Counted from the stretch's first letter, positions 17,022 to 26,058 are shown. The stretch: DNA of 64,000 bases from Pseudomonas nabeulensis (GCF_004682045.1 NZ_QUZT01000008.1:1-64000); one strand, 5' to 3'. Notes: a model not told the origin generated them from the sequence alone. Numbers and translations are program-made.

Positions 17022-17052
17022 AAAACTAACATTTTTAAGACGAAAACTAACA
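17022..17052. promoter_or_regulatory. Direct repeats in LysR-GMC intergenic region
   Basis: AAAACTAACA occurs at 17022-17031 and 17043-17052, a 21-bp period or two helical turns, in the 129-bp gap between divergent genes. A possible LysR binding region. Confidence 0.4.
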
Positions 17053-17092
17053 ACTAGGATGGAGCCAATAAGAAAAACAAGCGAGACCTTAA

Positions 17093-18760
17093 ATGACCAT
17101 CGCAACTGCTGAGTACGATTACATCGTCGTAGGCGCCGGCCCCGCAGGCTGCCTGCTGGCCAATCGACTGTCCGCCAACCCCGCCCACCGCGTGCTGCTG
17201 CTGGAAGCCGGCGGGCGCGACAACTATCCCTGGATCCATATCCCCGTCGGCTACCTGTTCTGCATCGGCAACCCGCGCACCGACTGGTGCTTCAAAACCG
17301 AAGCCCAACAAGGCCTGCAAGGCCGTGCGCTGAGTTACCCGCGCGGTAAAGTGCTGGGCGGCTGCTCGTCCATCAACGGCATGATCTATATGCGCGGCCA
17401 GGCCCGGGATTACGACGGCTGGGCAGCAGAAGGCAACGAGGGTTGGGCCTGGAAGGATGTATTGCCGCTGTTCAAGCAGAGCGAAAACCACTTTGCCGGT
17501 GGTTCCGAGTTTCACAGCGACGGCGGCGAATGGCGCGTCGAGCAACAGCGCCTGCACTGGCCGATCCTCGATGCGTTTCGTGACGCAGCGGCGCAAAGCG
17601 GTATCGCCAACATCAATGATTTCAACCAGGGCGATAACGAAGGCTGCGGCTACTTCCAGGTCAACCAAAAGGCCGGCGTGCGCTGGAATGCGGCCAAGGC
17701 GTTTCTCAAGCCTGTGCGCCAGCGCCCCAACCTCACCGTGTTGACCGACGTGGAGGTGGACCGCGTGCTGCTGGAAGACGGCCGCGCGTCCCAGGTCGTT
17801 GCACGCCAGCAGGGCCAAGCGGTGAGCTGGAAGGCGCGCAAGGAAATCGTTCTATGCGCCGGTTCCGTGGGCTCGCCAGGGATTTTACAGCGCTCGGGCA
17901 TCGGCCCCTCCAGCGTGCTCAAGCCGCTGGGCATCAATGTGCTGCACGAACTGCCGGGCGTCGGCGGCAACCTGCAAGACCATCTGCAACTGCGCCTGAT
18001 CTACAAGCTGGAAAACGCCCGCACCCTCAACCAGATCGCCGGCACCCTGTGGGGCAAGATGGGCATGGGCCTGCGCTACCTGTATGACCGCAGCGGTCCG
18101 TTGTCGATGGCCCCCAGCCAGCTCGGCGCGTTTGCGCGCTCCAGCCCGGACCAGCCCTCGGCCAACCTCGAATACCACGTCCAACCGCTATCCCTTGAGC
18201 GCTTCGGCGAGCCGCTGCATGGGTTCCCCGCGTTTACCGCGTCGGTCTGCGACTTGCGTCCGCAAAGCCGTGGGCGGATCGATATCCGTTCGGCCAACCC
18301 GGCGGATGCGCCACTGATCCAGCCCAACTACCTCAGCCACCCGGAAGATCTGCGCGTGGCCGCCGATGCCATTCGCCTGACGCGCCGCATTGTCGCCGCG
18401 CCGGCCCTGAGCCAATTCAAGCCGGTGGAATACCTGCCCGGCGACTCGCTGCAAAGCGAAGAGCAATTGCAGGAAGCAGCGGCGCGCATCGGCACAACGA
18501 TCTTCCATCCGGTGGGCACCTGCCGCATGGGCAGTGACAAGGATGCCGTGGTCGACGCCCAACTGCGGGTGCATGGCGTGCCCGGCCTGCGGATCGCCGA
18601 TGCCTCGGTCATGCCGCGCATTACGTCCGGCAATACGTGTTCACCTACGCTGATGATCGCGGAGAAAGCCGCGCAGCTGATCCTTTCGCCGACTACTGTA
18701 GGAGCGAGCTTGCTCGCGAAAGACGCATCGGCGACGCGATCATCCAGGTCTCCCGCGTAA
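17093..18760 (+). CDS. GMC family FAD oxidoreductase
   Basis: Flavoprotein alcohol/choline dehydrogenase-like enzyme of 555 residues. It has the FAD motif VVGAGPAGCLLANRL at about 12, the GMC signatures YPRGKVLGGCSSINGMIYMRG near 85 and GSVGSPGILQRSGIG near 258, and the C-terminal catalytic stretch HPVGTCRMGSDKDAVVD with ITSGNTCSPTLMIAEKAA. Normal homologues end shortly after the last motif. Here the final 21 residues (VGASLLAKDASATRSS...) are translated from a REP doublet inserted at the 3' end (18697-18796), so the native stop has been replaced. It is followed by an MHS transporter that may import the substrate. Substrate unknown. Confidence 0.9.
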   Translation: MTIATAEYDYIVVGAGPAGCLLANRLSANPAHRVLLLEAGGRDNYPWIHIPVGYLFCIGNPRTDWCFKTEAQQGLQGRALSYPRGKVLGGCSSINGMIYMRGQARDYDGWAAEGNEGWAWKDVLPLFKQSENHFAGGSEFHSDGGEWRVEQQRLHWPILDAFRDAAAQSGIANINDFNQGDNEGCGYFQVNQKAGVRWNAAKAFLKPVRQRPNLTVLTDVEVDRVLLEDGRASQVVARQQGQAVSWKARKEIVLCAGSVGSPGILQRSGIGPSSVLKPLGINVLHELPGVGGNLQDHLQLRLIYKLENARTLNQIAGTLWGKMGMGLRYLYDRSGPLSMAPSQLGAFARSSPDQPSANLEYHVQPLSLERFGEPLHGFPAFTASVCDLRPQSRGRIDIRSANPADAPLIQPNYLSHPEDLRVAADAIRLTRRIVAAPALSQFKPVEYLPGDSLQSEEQLQEAAARIGTTIFHPVGTCRMGSDKDAVVDAQLRVHGVPGLRIADASVMPRITSGNTCSPTLMIAEKAAQLILSPTTVGASLLAKDASATRSSRSPA

Positions 18761-18796
18761 ACGTTGGCGATTTTCGCGAGCAAGCTCGCTCCTACA
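18697..18796. repeat. REPIN overlapping the 3' end of the GMC gene
   Basis: TGTAGGAGCGAGCTTGCTCG and its complement end a 100-bp doublet of the GTAG-headed family. Its left 64 bp are coding. Confidence 0.9.
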
Positions 18797-18875
18797 AGGA
18801 AGATGTTGAAATAGCGGCGCCGAAACCGGCGCCGACAGTGGAACAACAATAAATAATCACTGTGAGGGCTACCCA

Positions 18876-20498
18876 ATGTCAGAACATGCTCAACCCTTGG
18901 GCTCGGTCATAGACGCGAGCGCCGGCAACGACTCAAAGAAAGTCATCTTCGCCTCGTCCCTGGGGACGGTGTTCGAGTGGTATGACTTTTTCCTCTACGG
19001 CGCCCTGGCGGCCGTTATCAGCAAGCAGTTCTTCGCCGGGGTCAACGACACCACGGCGTTTATCTTTGCCTTGATGGCGTTTGCGGCCGGCTTTGTGGTG
19101 CGGCCATTCGGTGCGTTGGTGTTCGGACGCCTGGGCGACATGATCGGGCGCAAGTACACCTTCCTGGTCACCATTATCCTGATGGGCGTGGCGACGTTCT
19201 GCGTCGGGCTGTTGCCGACCTATGCCAGCATCGGTATCGCGGCGCCGATCATCCTGATCGTGTTGCGCATGCTGCAAGGCCTGGCGCTGGGCGGCGAATA
19301 CGGCGGCGCGGCGACCTATGTGGCGGAACACGCGCCACCGGGCAAACGCGGCTTCCATACCAGCTGGATTCAATCCACCGCGACCCTCGGCCTGCTGCTG
19401 TCTCTGCTGGTGGTGCTGGCATGCCGTTACTTCACTGGCGACCAGTTCGAAGTGTGGGGCTGGCGTATTCCGTTCCTGTTTTCCATCGTGCTGCTGGGCA
19501 TCTCGACCTGGATTCGCATGAGCCTGCATGAATCCCCAGCCTTCTTGAAAATGAAGGAGGAAGGCAAGTCCAGCAAATCGCCGATCCGTGACTCGTTCGG
19601 CAAGTGGGAAAACCTCAAAGTGGTGCTGATTGCGCTGTTCAGCATCAACGGCGGGCAGGCGGTAACCTTCTACGCCGCGCAGTTCTATGTGCTGTTCTTC
19701 CTCACCCAGTTCCTCAGAATGGACCCGGCCCTGGCCAATATGCTGCTGATCATCAGCGTGGTGATTGGCGCACCGTTCTTTATCTTCTTCGGCTGGCTGT
19801 CGGACAAGGTCGGGCGCAAACCCGTGCTGATGCTCGGCCTGCTGCTGGCGACCGTGTTGTACTTCCCGATCTTCAAGAGCCTGGCGCACTACACCAACCC
19901 GGCGATGGACCAGGCCAGCCAACAGGCACCGATCACCGTACTGGCCGACCCGGCCACCTGCACCTTCCAGTTCGACCCGGTGGGCAAGGCGAAATTTGAC
20001 AGCCCCTGCGACAAGGTCAAGACCTTCCTGGTCAAGCAAGGCCTGCCTTATAGCAGCGCTGCGGCCCCAGCGGGCAGCCCGGTGCAGGTGAGCGTCGGCG
20101 AAGTGCGCATCGACGGCTATGACGAAGCGGCCCTGCGCGGTGCGGTGACGTTGGCGGGCTACCCCAGCTCGGCCGATGTGGCGCAAGTGAATAAAACCAT
20201 GGTGGTGGTGCTGATCGTGGCGCTGATCCTGATTGCCGCCATGTGCTACGGCCCGTTGGCGGCGTTGATGGTGGAACTGTTCCCGACGCGGATCCGCTAC
20301 ACCTCGATGTCCCTGCCCTATCACATCGGTAATGGCTGGTTTGGCGGGTTCCTGCCGACGGTATCGTTTGCACTGGTGGTGTACACCGGGGATATCTTCT
20401 ATGGCCTGTGGTACCCGGTGGTGGTGACAGCAGTGAGCCTGGTGGTGGGGATGGCTTGCCTTAAAGAGACCCGTCACGTCGATATCGATAACAACTGA
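18876..20498 (+). CDS. MHS-family MFS metabolite:proton symporter
   Basis: Inner-membrane symporter of 540 residues related to ProP/ShiA/KgtP. Evidence includes GTVFEWYDFFLYG in helix 1, FGRLGDMIGRKYTF in the 2-3 loop, and GGEYGGAATYVAEHAPPGKRGFHTSWIQ near 140. A non-membrane insert of about 110 residues (roughly 335-440, with a Cys pair in DPATCTFQF and DSPCDKV) separates the later helices, a feature of one subgroup. The GMC oxidoreductase upstream, separated by a REPIN, suggests uptake of a related alcohol, betaine or acid. A GAGG site precedes the ATG. Confidence 0.88.
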   Translation: MSEHAQPLGSVIDASAGNDSKKVIFASSLGTVFEWYDFFLYGALAAVISKQFFAGVNDTTAFIFALMAFAAGFVVRPFGALVFGRLGDMIGRKYTFLVTIILMGVATFCVGLLPTYASIGIAAPIILIVLRMLQGLALGGEYGGAATYVAEHAPPGKRGFHTSWIQSTATLGLLLSLLVVLACRYFTGDQFEVWGWRIPFLFSIVLLGISTWIRMSLHESPAFLKMKEEGKSSKSPIRDSFGKWENLKVVLIALFSINGGQAVTFYAAQFYVLFFLTQFLRMDPALANMLLIISVVIGAPFFIFFGWLSDKVGRKPVLMLGLLLATVLYFPIFKSLAHYTNPAMDQASQQAPITVLADPATCTFQFDPVGKAKFDSPCDKVKTFLVKQGLPYSSAAAPAGSPVQVSVGEVRIDGYDEAALRGAVTLAGYPSSADVAQVNKTMVVVLIVALILIAAMCYGPLAALMVELFPTRIRYTSMSLPYHIGNGWFGGFLPTVSFALVVYTGDIFYGLWYPVVVTAVSLVVGMACLKETRHVDIDNN

Positions 20499-20521
20499 TC
20501 TTCCAGGCACCGAAGATCCCC

Positions 20522-20610
20522 TGTGGGAGGGGGCTTGCCCCCGATAGCGGTGTATCAGTTGAGGAATTTTTGACTGACACTTTGCAATCGGGGGCAAGCC
20601 CCCTCCCACA
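20522..20610. repeat. REPIN, GGGGGCTTGCCCCC type, 89 bp
   Basis: Perfect arms TGTGGGAGGGGGCTTGCCCC and complement. Intergenic between the MHS transporter and topB. Confidence 0.92.
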
Positions 20611-20637
20611 CTTGTTTTGTGGTGCACTCACAAATTG

Positions 20638-20653
20638 CTGTATATCCATACAG
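20638..20653 (+). promoter_or_regulatory. LexA (SOS) box candidate upstream of topB
   Basis: CTGTATATCCATACAG fits CTG-N10-CAG with an alternating A/T centre. It is 71 bp before the topB start and could overlap a -10 (TATATC, with TTGTGG 18 bp upstream). Confidence 0.6.
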
Positions 20654-20724
20654 ATAAAGATTGATCAAATCCGTTCTTTTGCTCATGCTGCCCTCCATTC
20701 AACTGTGTAACGAATGGGCTGACC

Positions 20725-22674
20725 ATGCGGCTGTACCTCTGTGAAAAACCCTCCCAGGCCAAGGATATCGCGGCCGTACTCGGCGCCAGTCGCCGGGGCG
20801 ATGGCTGCTGGTTGGGCAATGGGGTCACCGTCACCTGGTGCATCGGCCACCTGCTGGAAACCGCTCCGCCCGACGCCTACGACGAAAAATACAAACGCTG
20901 GGTCCTGGCCGACCTGCCCATCGTCCCGGACAAATGGAAGATGCGCGTCAAACCCAAGACCGCCAGCCAGTTCAAGGCCGTCAAGCGCCTGCTGGGGGAA
21001 GCCCAGGAACTGGTGATCGCCACCGACGCTGACCGCGAAGGCGAGATGATTGCCCGTGAGTTGGTAGAGCATTGCCGTTATCGCGGGCCGATCCAGCGCC
21101 TGTGGTTGTCGGCGCTGGACGATGCCTCCATCCGCAAGGCCCTGGCCGCCCTCAAGCCCGGCGCCGACACTTTTAGCCTGTATCACTCGGCCCTCGGCCG
21201 CTCCCGCGCCGATTGGCTGATCGGCATGAACATGAGCCGGCTGTTTACCCTGCTTGGGCGTCAGTCCGGTTATCAAGGGGTGTTGCCGGTAGGTCGCGTG
21301 CAAACGCCCACCCTGCGCCTGGTGGTGGACCGCGACCGCAGCATCGCGGACTTTGTGCCAGTGGCGTATTGGGCGATTGACGTCGACCTGCACCACGACC
21401 ACATGACCTTCACCGCCCAATGGCGCGCCGCCGAAGATGCCTGCGACGATCAAGGCCGTTGCCTCAACCCACAACTGGCTCGTGAAGCCGCCGATGCCAT
21501 GACCCACGCCGCCCGTGCGCGACTGGTCAAGCTGCGCACCGAACGCATGCGCGAAGTGGCGCCCCTGCCCTTCGACCTCGGCACCCTGCAAGAAATCTGC
21601 TCCAAGAAGCTCGGCCTCGGCGCCCAGGAAACCCTGGATATCGCCCAGTCACTCTATGAGACCCACAAAGTCATCACCTACCCGCGCAGCGATTGCGGCT
21701 ACCTGCCGGTGAGCCAGCACAGTGAAGCCCCCAAGATCCTCGCCGCACTGGGGCGCGCCGATACGGCAGTGAACGCGTTGATGCCGCATATTGATCCCCA
21801 ACGCCGCTCGCGGGCCTGGAACGACGCCAAGGTCAGCGCCCACCACGGCATCATCCCCACCGGCGCCGGCAAGGACGTCGGGCAACTCACCGGCAAGCAC
21901 CGCGCGGTCTACACCCTGATTCGCGCGCGCTACCTGGCGCAGTTCCTGCCCAATCACGAATACGATCGCACCCAGGCGGATTTCGACTGCGCCGGGCACG
22001 CGCTGCGGGCAGTGGGCAAAGTGGTGATCGAACCGGGCTGGAAGCGCGCCTTGCCCGAAGCCCTGGCGCCCACCAAGGGCCGTGAAGCCCCGGCCCCACA
22101 AGCCTTGCCAACCTTGGTGCAAGGCCAGGATTACGCGGTGGCCAAGGTCAACCTCAAGGACCTGTGGACGCAACCGCCCAAGCCTTTCACTGAGGGCGAC
22201 CTGATCAAGGCAATGAAAAACGTCGCCAAACTGGTGGAAGACCCGCTGCTCAAGCAAAAGCTCAAGGACACCACCGGTATTGGCACCGAGGCCACCCGCG
22301 CCGGGATTATCCAGGGCTTGCTGGACCGGGGTTACCTGGTGAAGAACGGCAAGGCGCTGTCGGCGACCCCGGCGGCATTCAGCCTGATCGACGCCGTGCC
22401 CCGCGCTATCGCCGACCCCGGCACCACCGCGATCTGGGAACAGGCGTTGGACATGGTGCAAAGTGGCGAAATGAGCCTGGAAGAGTTTGTCGCCAAGCAG
22501 GCGGCCTGGATGAGCAAGCAAGTGGCACGCTGCAACGGTATGCGCATGACGATCACCGGGCCCGCCAGCCCGGCCGGGCGAGGAGCTGCTCCCTGGAAAA
22601 AGAAACGCAAGAGCGCCCCGCGCAAGACCACGGCCAGCCCAAAACGCGGCAAAAAGCCGACAACAGCGGGGTAA
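20725..22674 (+). CDS. topB: DNA topoisomerase III
   Basis: Type IA topoisomerase of 649 residues that cuts and passes single strands, resolving replication and recombination intermediates. The Toprim domain is N-terminal (MRLYLCEKPSQAKDIAAVLG, ATDADREGEMIARE with the metal-binding DxD region). GRVQTPTLRLVVDRD is a hinge motif and the active-site Tyr is in VITYPRSDCGYLP (about residue 320). GIGTEATRAGIIQGLLDRGYL is also typical. The C-terminus is a Lys/Arg-rich tail rather than zinc fingers, as in E. coli TopB. A LexA-like box lies upstream, which would make it damage-inducible. Confidence 0.95.
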   Translation: MRLYLCEKPSQAKDIAAVLGASRRGDGCWLGNGVTVTWCIGHLLETAPPDAYDEKYKRWVLADLPIVPDKWKMRVKPKTASQFKAVKRLLGEAQELVIATDADREGEMIARELVEHCRYRGPIQRLWLSALDDASIRKALAALKPGADTFSLYHSALGRSRADWLIGMNMSRLFTLLGRQSGYQGVLPVGRVQTPTLRLVVDRDRSIADFVPVAYWAIDVDLHHDHMTFTAQWRAAEDACDDQGRCLNPQLAREAADAMTHAARARLVKLRTERMREVAPLPFDLGTLQEICSKKLGLGAQETLDIAQSLYETHKVITYPRSDCGYLPVSQHSEAPKILAALGRADTAVNALMPHIDPQRRSRAWNDAKVSAHHGIIPTGAGKDVGQLTGKHRAVYTLIRARYLAQFLPNHEYDRTQADFDCAGHALRAVGKVVIEPGWKRALPEALAPTKGREAPAPQALPTLVQGQDYAVAKVNLKDLWTQPPKPFTEGDLIKAMKNVAKLVEDPLLKQKLKDTTGIGTEATRAGIIQGLLDRGYLVKNGKALSATPAAFSLIDAVPRAIADPGTTAIWEQALDMVQSGEMSLEEFVAKQAAWMSKQVARCNGMRMTITGPASPAGRGAAPWKKKRKSAPRKTTASPKRGKKPTTAG

Positions 22675-22806
22675 TCATGGGAAAAACCCGGCGAATGACG
22701 TTTTTCGACGGGTTTAACGCCGCTTTGGACCTTGCCCTGGCGCAGGCCGTCTAGGATTCTTTAGGGGACCTGCTGACTTCCTAACAACAACACCGGAGTG
22801 GCCGCC

Positions 22807-23246
22807 ATGAAAACCGTCGCACAAGTGCTTAAAGCCAAGGACCAAAAAAACCAGGACGTCCACACCATCAAATCGGATCACACCGTGTTTGAGGCACTGG
22901 TACGGATGTCGGAGAAAAACGTTGGGCCTTGCCGGTCGTCAAAGACGGTGTGGTGGTCGGTATCATCAGTGAACGTGATTACGCACGTAAGCTCATCCTC
23001 AAAGGTCTTTCGTCGGTGACAACCAGGGTGGATGAAGTCATGAGCACTCCGGTGATCACTGTCGACACCCACAAGAAGGTCGATGAGTGCATGAACATCA
23101 TGACCGACAGTCATCTGCGTCATTTGCCCGTGGTTGAGGATGGCAAATTGATCGGCCTGCTCTCCATCGGCGACTTGGTGAAAGAGGCTATTGCCGACCA
23201 GGCCGACCTGATCAAACAGCTGGAGCAATACATTCGCGGCGAATAG
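22807..23246 (+). pseudogene. CBS-domain protein with a frameshift
   Basis: Two-CBS protein (about 146 residues if intact) of the family annotated as signalling or adenylate-sensing proteins. The first part reads MKTVAQVLKAKDQKNQDVHTI ... MSEKNVG, then the frame breaks. The next frame continues with LPVVKDGVVVGIISERDYARKLIL ... HLRHLPVVEDGKLIGLLSIGDLVKEAI to 23246. Restoring one G in the GGG run at 22924-22926 would rejoin the frames as VGALPVVKDG. GGAG lies 9 bases before the ATG. All other motifs are conserved, so the loss is recent or a sequencing error. The Sir2 gene follows after 8 bp. Confidence 0.85.
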
Positions 23247-23254
23247 GGGAACCC

Positions 23255-24100
23255 ATGCTCGACACCCTGGAACATCAGGAAGACCACCTCGATACCCTGT
23301 ACCGGGCCATGGCCGAACGACGCTTCCTGGTGTTGACCGGTGCAGGGATCAGCACGTCATCCGGGATTCCCGACTACCGCGACAGCGAAGGTGTACGCCG
23401 AGGCAAGGCGCCGATGATGTACCAGGAGTTCCTCGCCACCCCGCAGGCACGCCGCCGTTATTGGGCCAGGGCAATGCTGGGATGGCCGAGGGTGCGGATT
23501 GCCCAGCCAAACCAGGCTCACCTGGCGTTGGCAGCGTTGCAACAACGCCAACGCATCAGCGGGCTGATTACACAAAACGTCGACACCTTGCATGACCAGG
23601 CCGGAAGCCACGAAGTGATCGAGCTGCATGGCAGCCTGCACCGGGTGCTGTGCCTGGATTGCGGGCTGCGCAGTACACGCGATGTGATTCAACGCTTGAT
23701 GGAAGTCCAGAACCCTTACCTGGCGGGCGTCGATGCCGTGCAGGCTCCCGATGGCGATACCCTGTTGGACCCGGCGTTTGAAGAACGCTTCCAGGTGCCC
23801 CATTGTCCCCATTGCAGCGGCCAACGGTTGAAGCCGGATGTGGTGTTTTTTGGTGAGAACGTGGCCCCCGCCACCGCCGCCAAAGCGATGACAGCGGTAG
23901 AACAGGCCGAAGGGTTGTTGGTGGTGGGCTCATCCTTGATGGCCTACTCAGCGTTTCGCTTGTGCAAGGCGATGGTGGAGCAAGGCAAGCCGGTGATTGC
24001 CATCAACCTGGGCAGGACCCGGGGGGATGAGTTGTTGCAAGTCAAGATTGAGGCGTCGTGTGAACGTTTATTGCCGTTACTCGCAGAACGCCTGCAATAG
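23255..24100 (+). CDS. NAD-dependent protein deacylase, Sir2 family
   Basis: Sirtuin of 281 residues that removes acyl groups from lysines using NAD. Motifs in order: LTGAGISTSSGIPDYRD (NAD binding), ITQNVDTLHDQAG, the catalytic His in IELHGSLH, a four-Cys zinc site (CLDC near 128 and CPHC near 183), and RLKPDVVFFGEN. The spacing between Cys pairs is long, with an insert LMEVQNPYLAGVDAVQAPDGD, as in class II (SIRT4-like) enzymes rather than CobB. It is tightly downstream of the CBS gene and likely co-transcribed. Confidence 0.92.
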   Translation: MLDTLEHQEDHLDTLYRAMAERRFLVLTGAGISTSSGIPDYRDSEGVRRGKAPMMYQEFLATPQARRRYWARAMLGWPRVRIAQPNQAHLALAALQQRQRISGLITQNVDTLHDQAGSHEVIELHGSLHRVLCLDCGLRSTRDVIQRLMEVQNPYLAGVDAVQAPDGDTLLDPAFEERFQVPHCPHCSGQRLKPDVVFFGENVAPATAAKAMTAVEQAEGLLVVGSSLMAYSAFRLCKAMVEQGKPVIAINLGRTRGDELLQVKIEASCERLLPLLAERLQ

Positions 24101-24121
24101 CCAAAACACCAAAAATCAAAA

Positions 24122-24210
24122 TGTGGGAGGGGGCTTGCCCCCGATTGCGAAGTGTCAGTTACAGATGGGCTGGATGACACACTGCTATCGGGGGCAAGCC
24201 CCCTCCCACA
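24122..24210. repeat. REPIN, GGGGGCTTGCCCCC type, 89 bp
   Basis: Perfect outer arms identical to those at 20522-20610, with a different centre. Confidence 0.92.
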
Positions 24211-24311
24211 TAGGTTTCGTGTTGGATCTACCACTTGCAAACTACGACCACCCCCTCCAAAAAATGACGCCCAAGTCACATTTACCCGCATCTCCCCGCG
24301 CCCACGGCAAT

Positions 24312-24343
24312 TTATGTAGTGACCAAAAATAATCACTACATAA
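24312..24343. promoter_or_regulatory. Perfect 11-bp inverted repeat (operator candidate)
   Basis: TTATGTAGTGA and TCACTACATAA separated by CCAAAAATAA. It sits just upstream of a promoter-like pair. It is AT-rich and has no T-run, so a protein-binding site is likelier than a terminator. Confidence 0.55.
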
Positions 24344-24346
24344 CCG

Positions 24347-24376
24347 TTGACGTAACGTTTTTGTCCTTGCATTATC
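24347..24376 (+). promoter_or_regulatory. Sigma-70-like promoter
   Basis: TTGACG at 24347-24352 and CATTAT at 24370-24375 with a 17-bp spacer. A start near 24382 would give the small gene at 24705 a leader of about 320 bases. Confidence 0.5.
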
Positions 24377-24704
24377 GAGACGTCTCCCGGATCGGGAGCG
24401 TTGGTAACAAGCGTTTTGAACAAGCTCGTCTGACCGCCGAGCTGTTTTTTCCGGATGTGCACTGCCCACAAGGCAGATTGATGAAGCTGACCGGCCCGCA
24501 AGGTTCGGTACAAGGCGCTCAAACGCGGCTTGTCTTCGTTATGAAAGCATTGCGTAGCAGTTCATCAGCAAGACTACATGCATCAGGTTCAAGACCCTGC
24601 CCGTATTCGGCAGACCGTCGCTGACGCCCGGTTTTCGGAACCGGAGACAACTTAGTACTTAACGAATCAATTGATAGATCGCCAACTGGTCAAGGGGCTT
24701 ACCT

Positions 24705-25034
24705 ATGAATCTGAACAACCAACCAACTATCGATGAATTGGCTGAGATGTTCGCCGCGCAGAAAGACACACTCGACGACCATATCCTGTGGATTGGCAAA
24801 TCGGGCGAAGTCAAAATGGACTGCCTGGAGCCCAATACCCAAGAAGCCGAGTTTGACCGCAATAACCGTGAACTGGCAGCGCGCCTTAAGGTGTACCGCC
24901 GTGGCCAGGGTTATGTCGGCAAGAAGGCCGCGGCTGATCGCAACTTTATCGAGCAAGTATTCGACACACTTAACACTGCCTGGGCGTCCTTCAAGGACAG
25001 TTCGCAAGTTAAGGTGATCGACCGCTACTACTAA
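24705..25034 (+). CDS. Conserved-looking small protein, unknown function
   Basis: 109-residue soluble, mostly helical protein that I do not assign to a family. It begins MNLNNQPTIDELAEMFAAQKD and ends KVIDRYY, with a charged middle (EAEFDRNNRELAARLKVYRRG). No signal peptide, membrane helix or Cys. GGGG stands about 9 bases before the ATG and codon use matches its neighbours, supporting a real gene. It stands alone between a REPIN and the long upstream region that has the inverted repeat and promoter. Confidence 0.75.
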   Translation: MNLNNQPTIDELAEMFAAQKDTLDDHILWIGKSGEVKMDCLEPNTQEAEFDRNNRELAARLKVYRRGQGYVGKKAAADRNFIEQVFDTLNTAWASFKDSSQVKVIDRYY

Positions 25035-25049
25035 AACCAACTCGATCAA

Positions 25050-25139
25050 TGTGGGAGCTGGCTTGCCTGCGATAACGGTTTAAAGTTCAACACTGTTGTT
25101 GAATATTAAATAGCAATCGCCGGCAAGCCAGCTCCCACA
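25050..25139. repeat. REPIN, GTGGGAGCTGGCTTGCC type
   Basis: 90-bp doublet with arms TGTGGGAGCTGGCTTGCC and complement, a different REP family from its neighbours. It separates two convergent genes. Confidence 0.88.
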
Positions 25140-25155
25140 CTTGTTTGCGGTGTAT

Positions 25156-26058
25156 TCAGAAGGTTGGAAACGTGCCCTTCCCCGCTTCATCCCGAAAAAT
25201 ATCAAACAGCACTTGCGCCGCCGCCGACAGTTCATGCCCTGGCTTGGTCAGTACCCCAATCGGTCGCTCGATCACCGGATCGTGCAACGTGATGCAATGG
25301 GCGCCAGCCTCTGCCATCTGCCTGGCGCACAACGCGGGTACGGCGCTGACACCCAGGCCACTGGCAACCATCTTGCCCACCGTCGCCAATTGATGACTCT
25401 CCAGCGCCACCGGCAATTTCACCTGCAACGCACCCAAGTGCTCCTCCAGCATCACCCGCACCGTAGACGGCCGTTGCAACGTGATAAATGGCTGCGCCAG
25501 CAGGGTTTTCCAATCGATGTCCGCACGCTGCGCCAACGATGAATCACCGGGCACCACAGCGACAAAGCGGTCCAGGTACAACGGTGTGAAAGCCAGTGAG
25601 GAACCTTCTGCCGGCTCAAACGCCACGCCCAACTCCACCTGACGGTCGCGCACCATTTCCAGCACCTGCTCATTGATCAAGTCATGCACCGTCACATTCA
25701 CCTGCGGGTAGCGCTCACGGAAAATCTTCAGGATCGGCGGCAGCAGGTTGCCGGCAAACGATGGCATCGCAGCCACCGTCACCCGCCCACGCTGAAGGGT
25801 GAAGCGCTGGCGCAGTTCATCCTCGGCGTTGTCCCAATCCGCAATCAATCGACGGGCCAGGGGTAACAGGGACTCACCTTCAGGAGTCAGCGCAACGTTG
25901 CGCGTATTACGGCTGAACAGGCGCCCGCCCAGCCCCTCCTCCAAGCCCTTGATGGTCAAGCTCAACGCCGACTGGGAAAGGTGCAGACGCTCGCACGCGG
26001 CGGCAAAACTCAAGCTCTGGGCCACGGCGAGAAAGGCCCGCATCTGTTTAACTGTCAT
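25156..26058 (-). CDS. LysR family transcriptional regulator
   Basis: 300-residue regulator: helix-turn-helix at 1-60 ([41 protein letters not shown], given by position), effector domain from about 90 ([17 protein letters not shown]). It is divergent from scoA-scoB-atoB with a 133-bp shared promoter region and is the likely regulator of that operon. AAATCAATC occurs twice in the gap. Related regulators sense aromatic or short-chain acids; the inducer here is not known. Confidence 0.9.
   Translation of the reverse strand: MTVKQMRAFLAVAQSLSFAAACERLHLSQSALSLTIKGLEEGLGGRLFSRNTRNVALTPEGESLLPLARRLIADWDNAEDELRQRFTLQRGRVTVAAMPSFAGNLLPPILKIFRERYPQVNVTVHDLINEQVLEMVRDRQVELGVAFEPAEGSSLAFTPLYLDRFVAVVPGDSSLAQRADIDWKTLLAQPFITLQRPSTVRVMLEEHLGALQVKLPVALESHQLATVGKMVASGLGVSAVPALCARQMAEAGAHCITLHDPVIERPIGVLTKPGHELSAAAQVLFDIFRDEAGKGTFPTF

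Larger units (their letters stand above)
24101..24704. other. Long intergenic region without a convincing gene
   Basis: Holds a REPIN at the left, then a perfect inverted repeat, a strong promoter-like pair, two GC-rich hairpins (CTCCCG-GAT-CGGGAG at 24384-24398; CCGGTT-TTCGG-AACCGG at 24628-24644) and the palindrome ATCAATTGAT at 24666-24675. A 101-codon frame at 24319-24624 has no family features and is not called. Confidence 0.5.

Noticed and set aside
18933..20627. A 564-codon open frame on the minus strand
   Set aside because: Antisense to the MHS transporter; composition of a shadow frame.
20659..20671. GATTGATCAAATC as an Anr box
   Set aside because: The half sites lack the four-base spacing of TTGAT-N4-ATCAA.
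22680..22725. AAACCCG...CGGGTTT after topB as a terminator
   Set aside because: The loop is long and no T-run follows.
24319..24624. A 101-codon frame after the promoter-like site
   Set aside because: No ribosome site, no homology recognised, and composition unlike neighbours; more likely leader or non-coding RNA.
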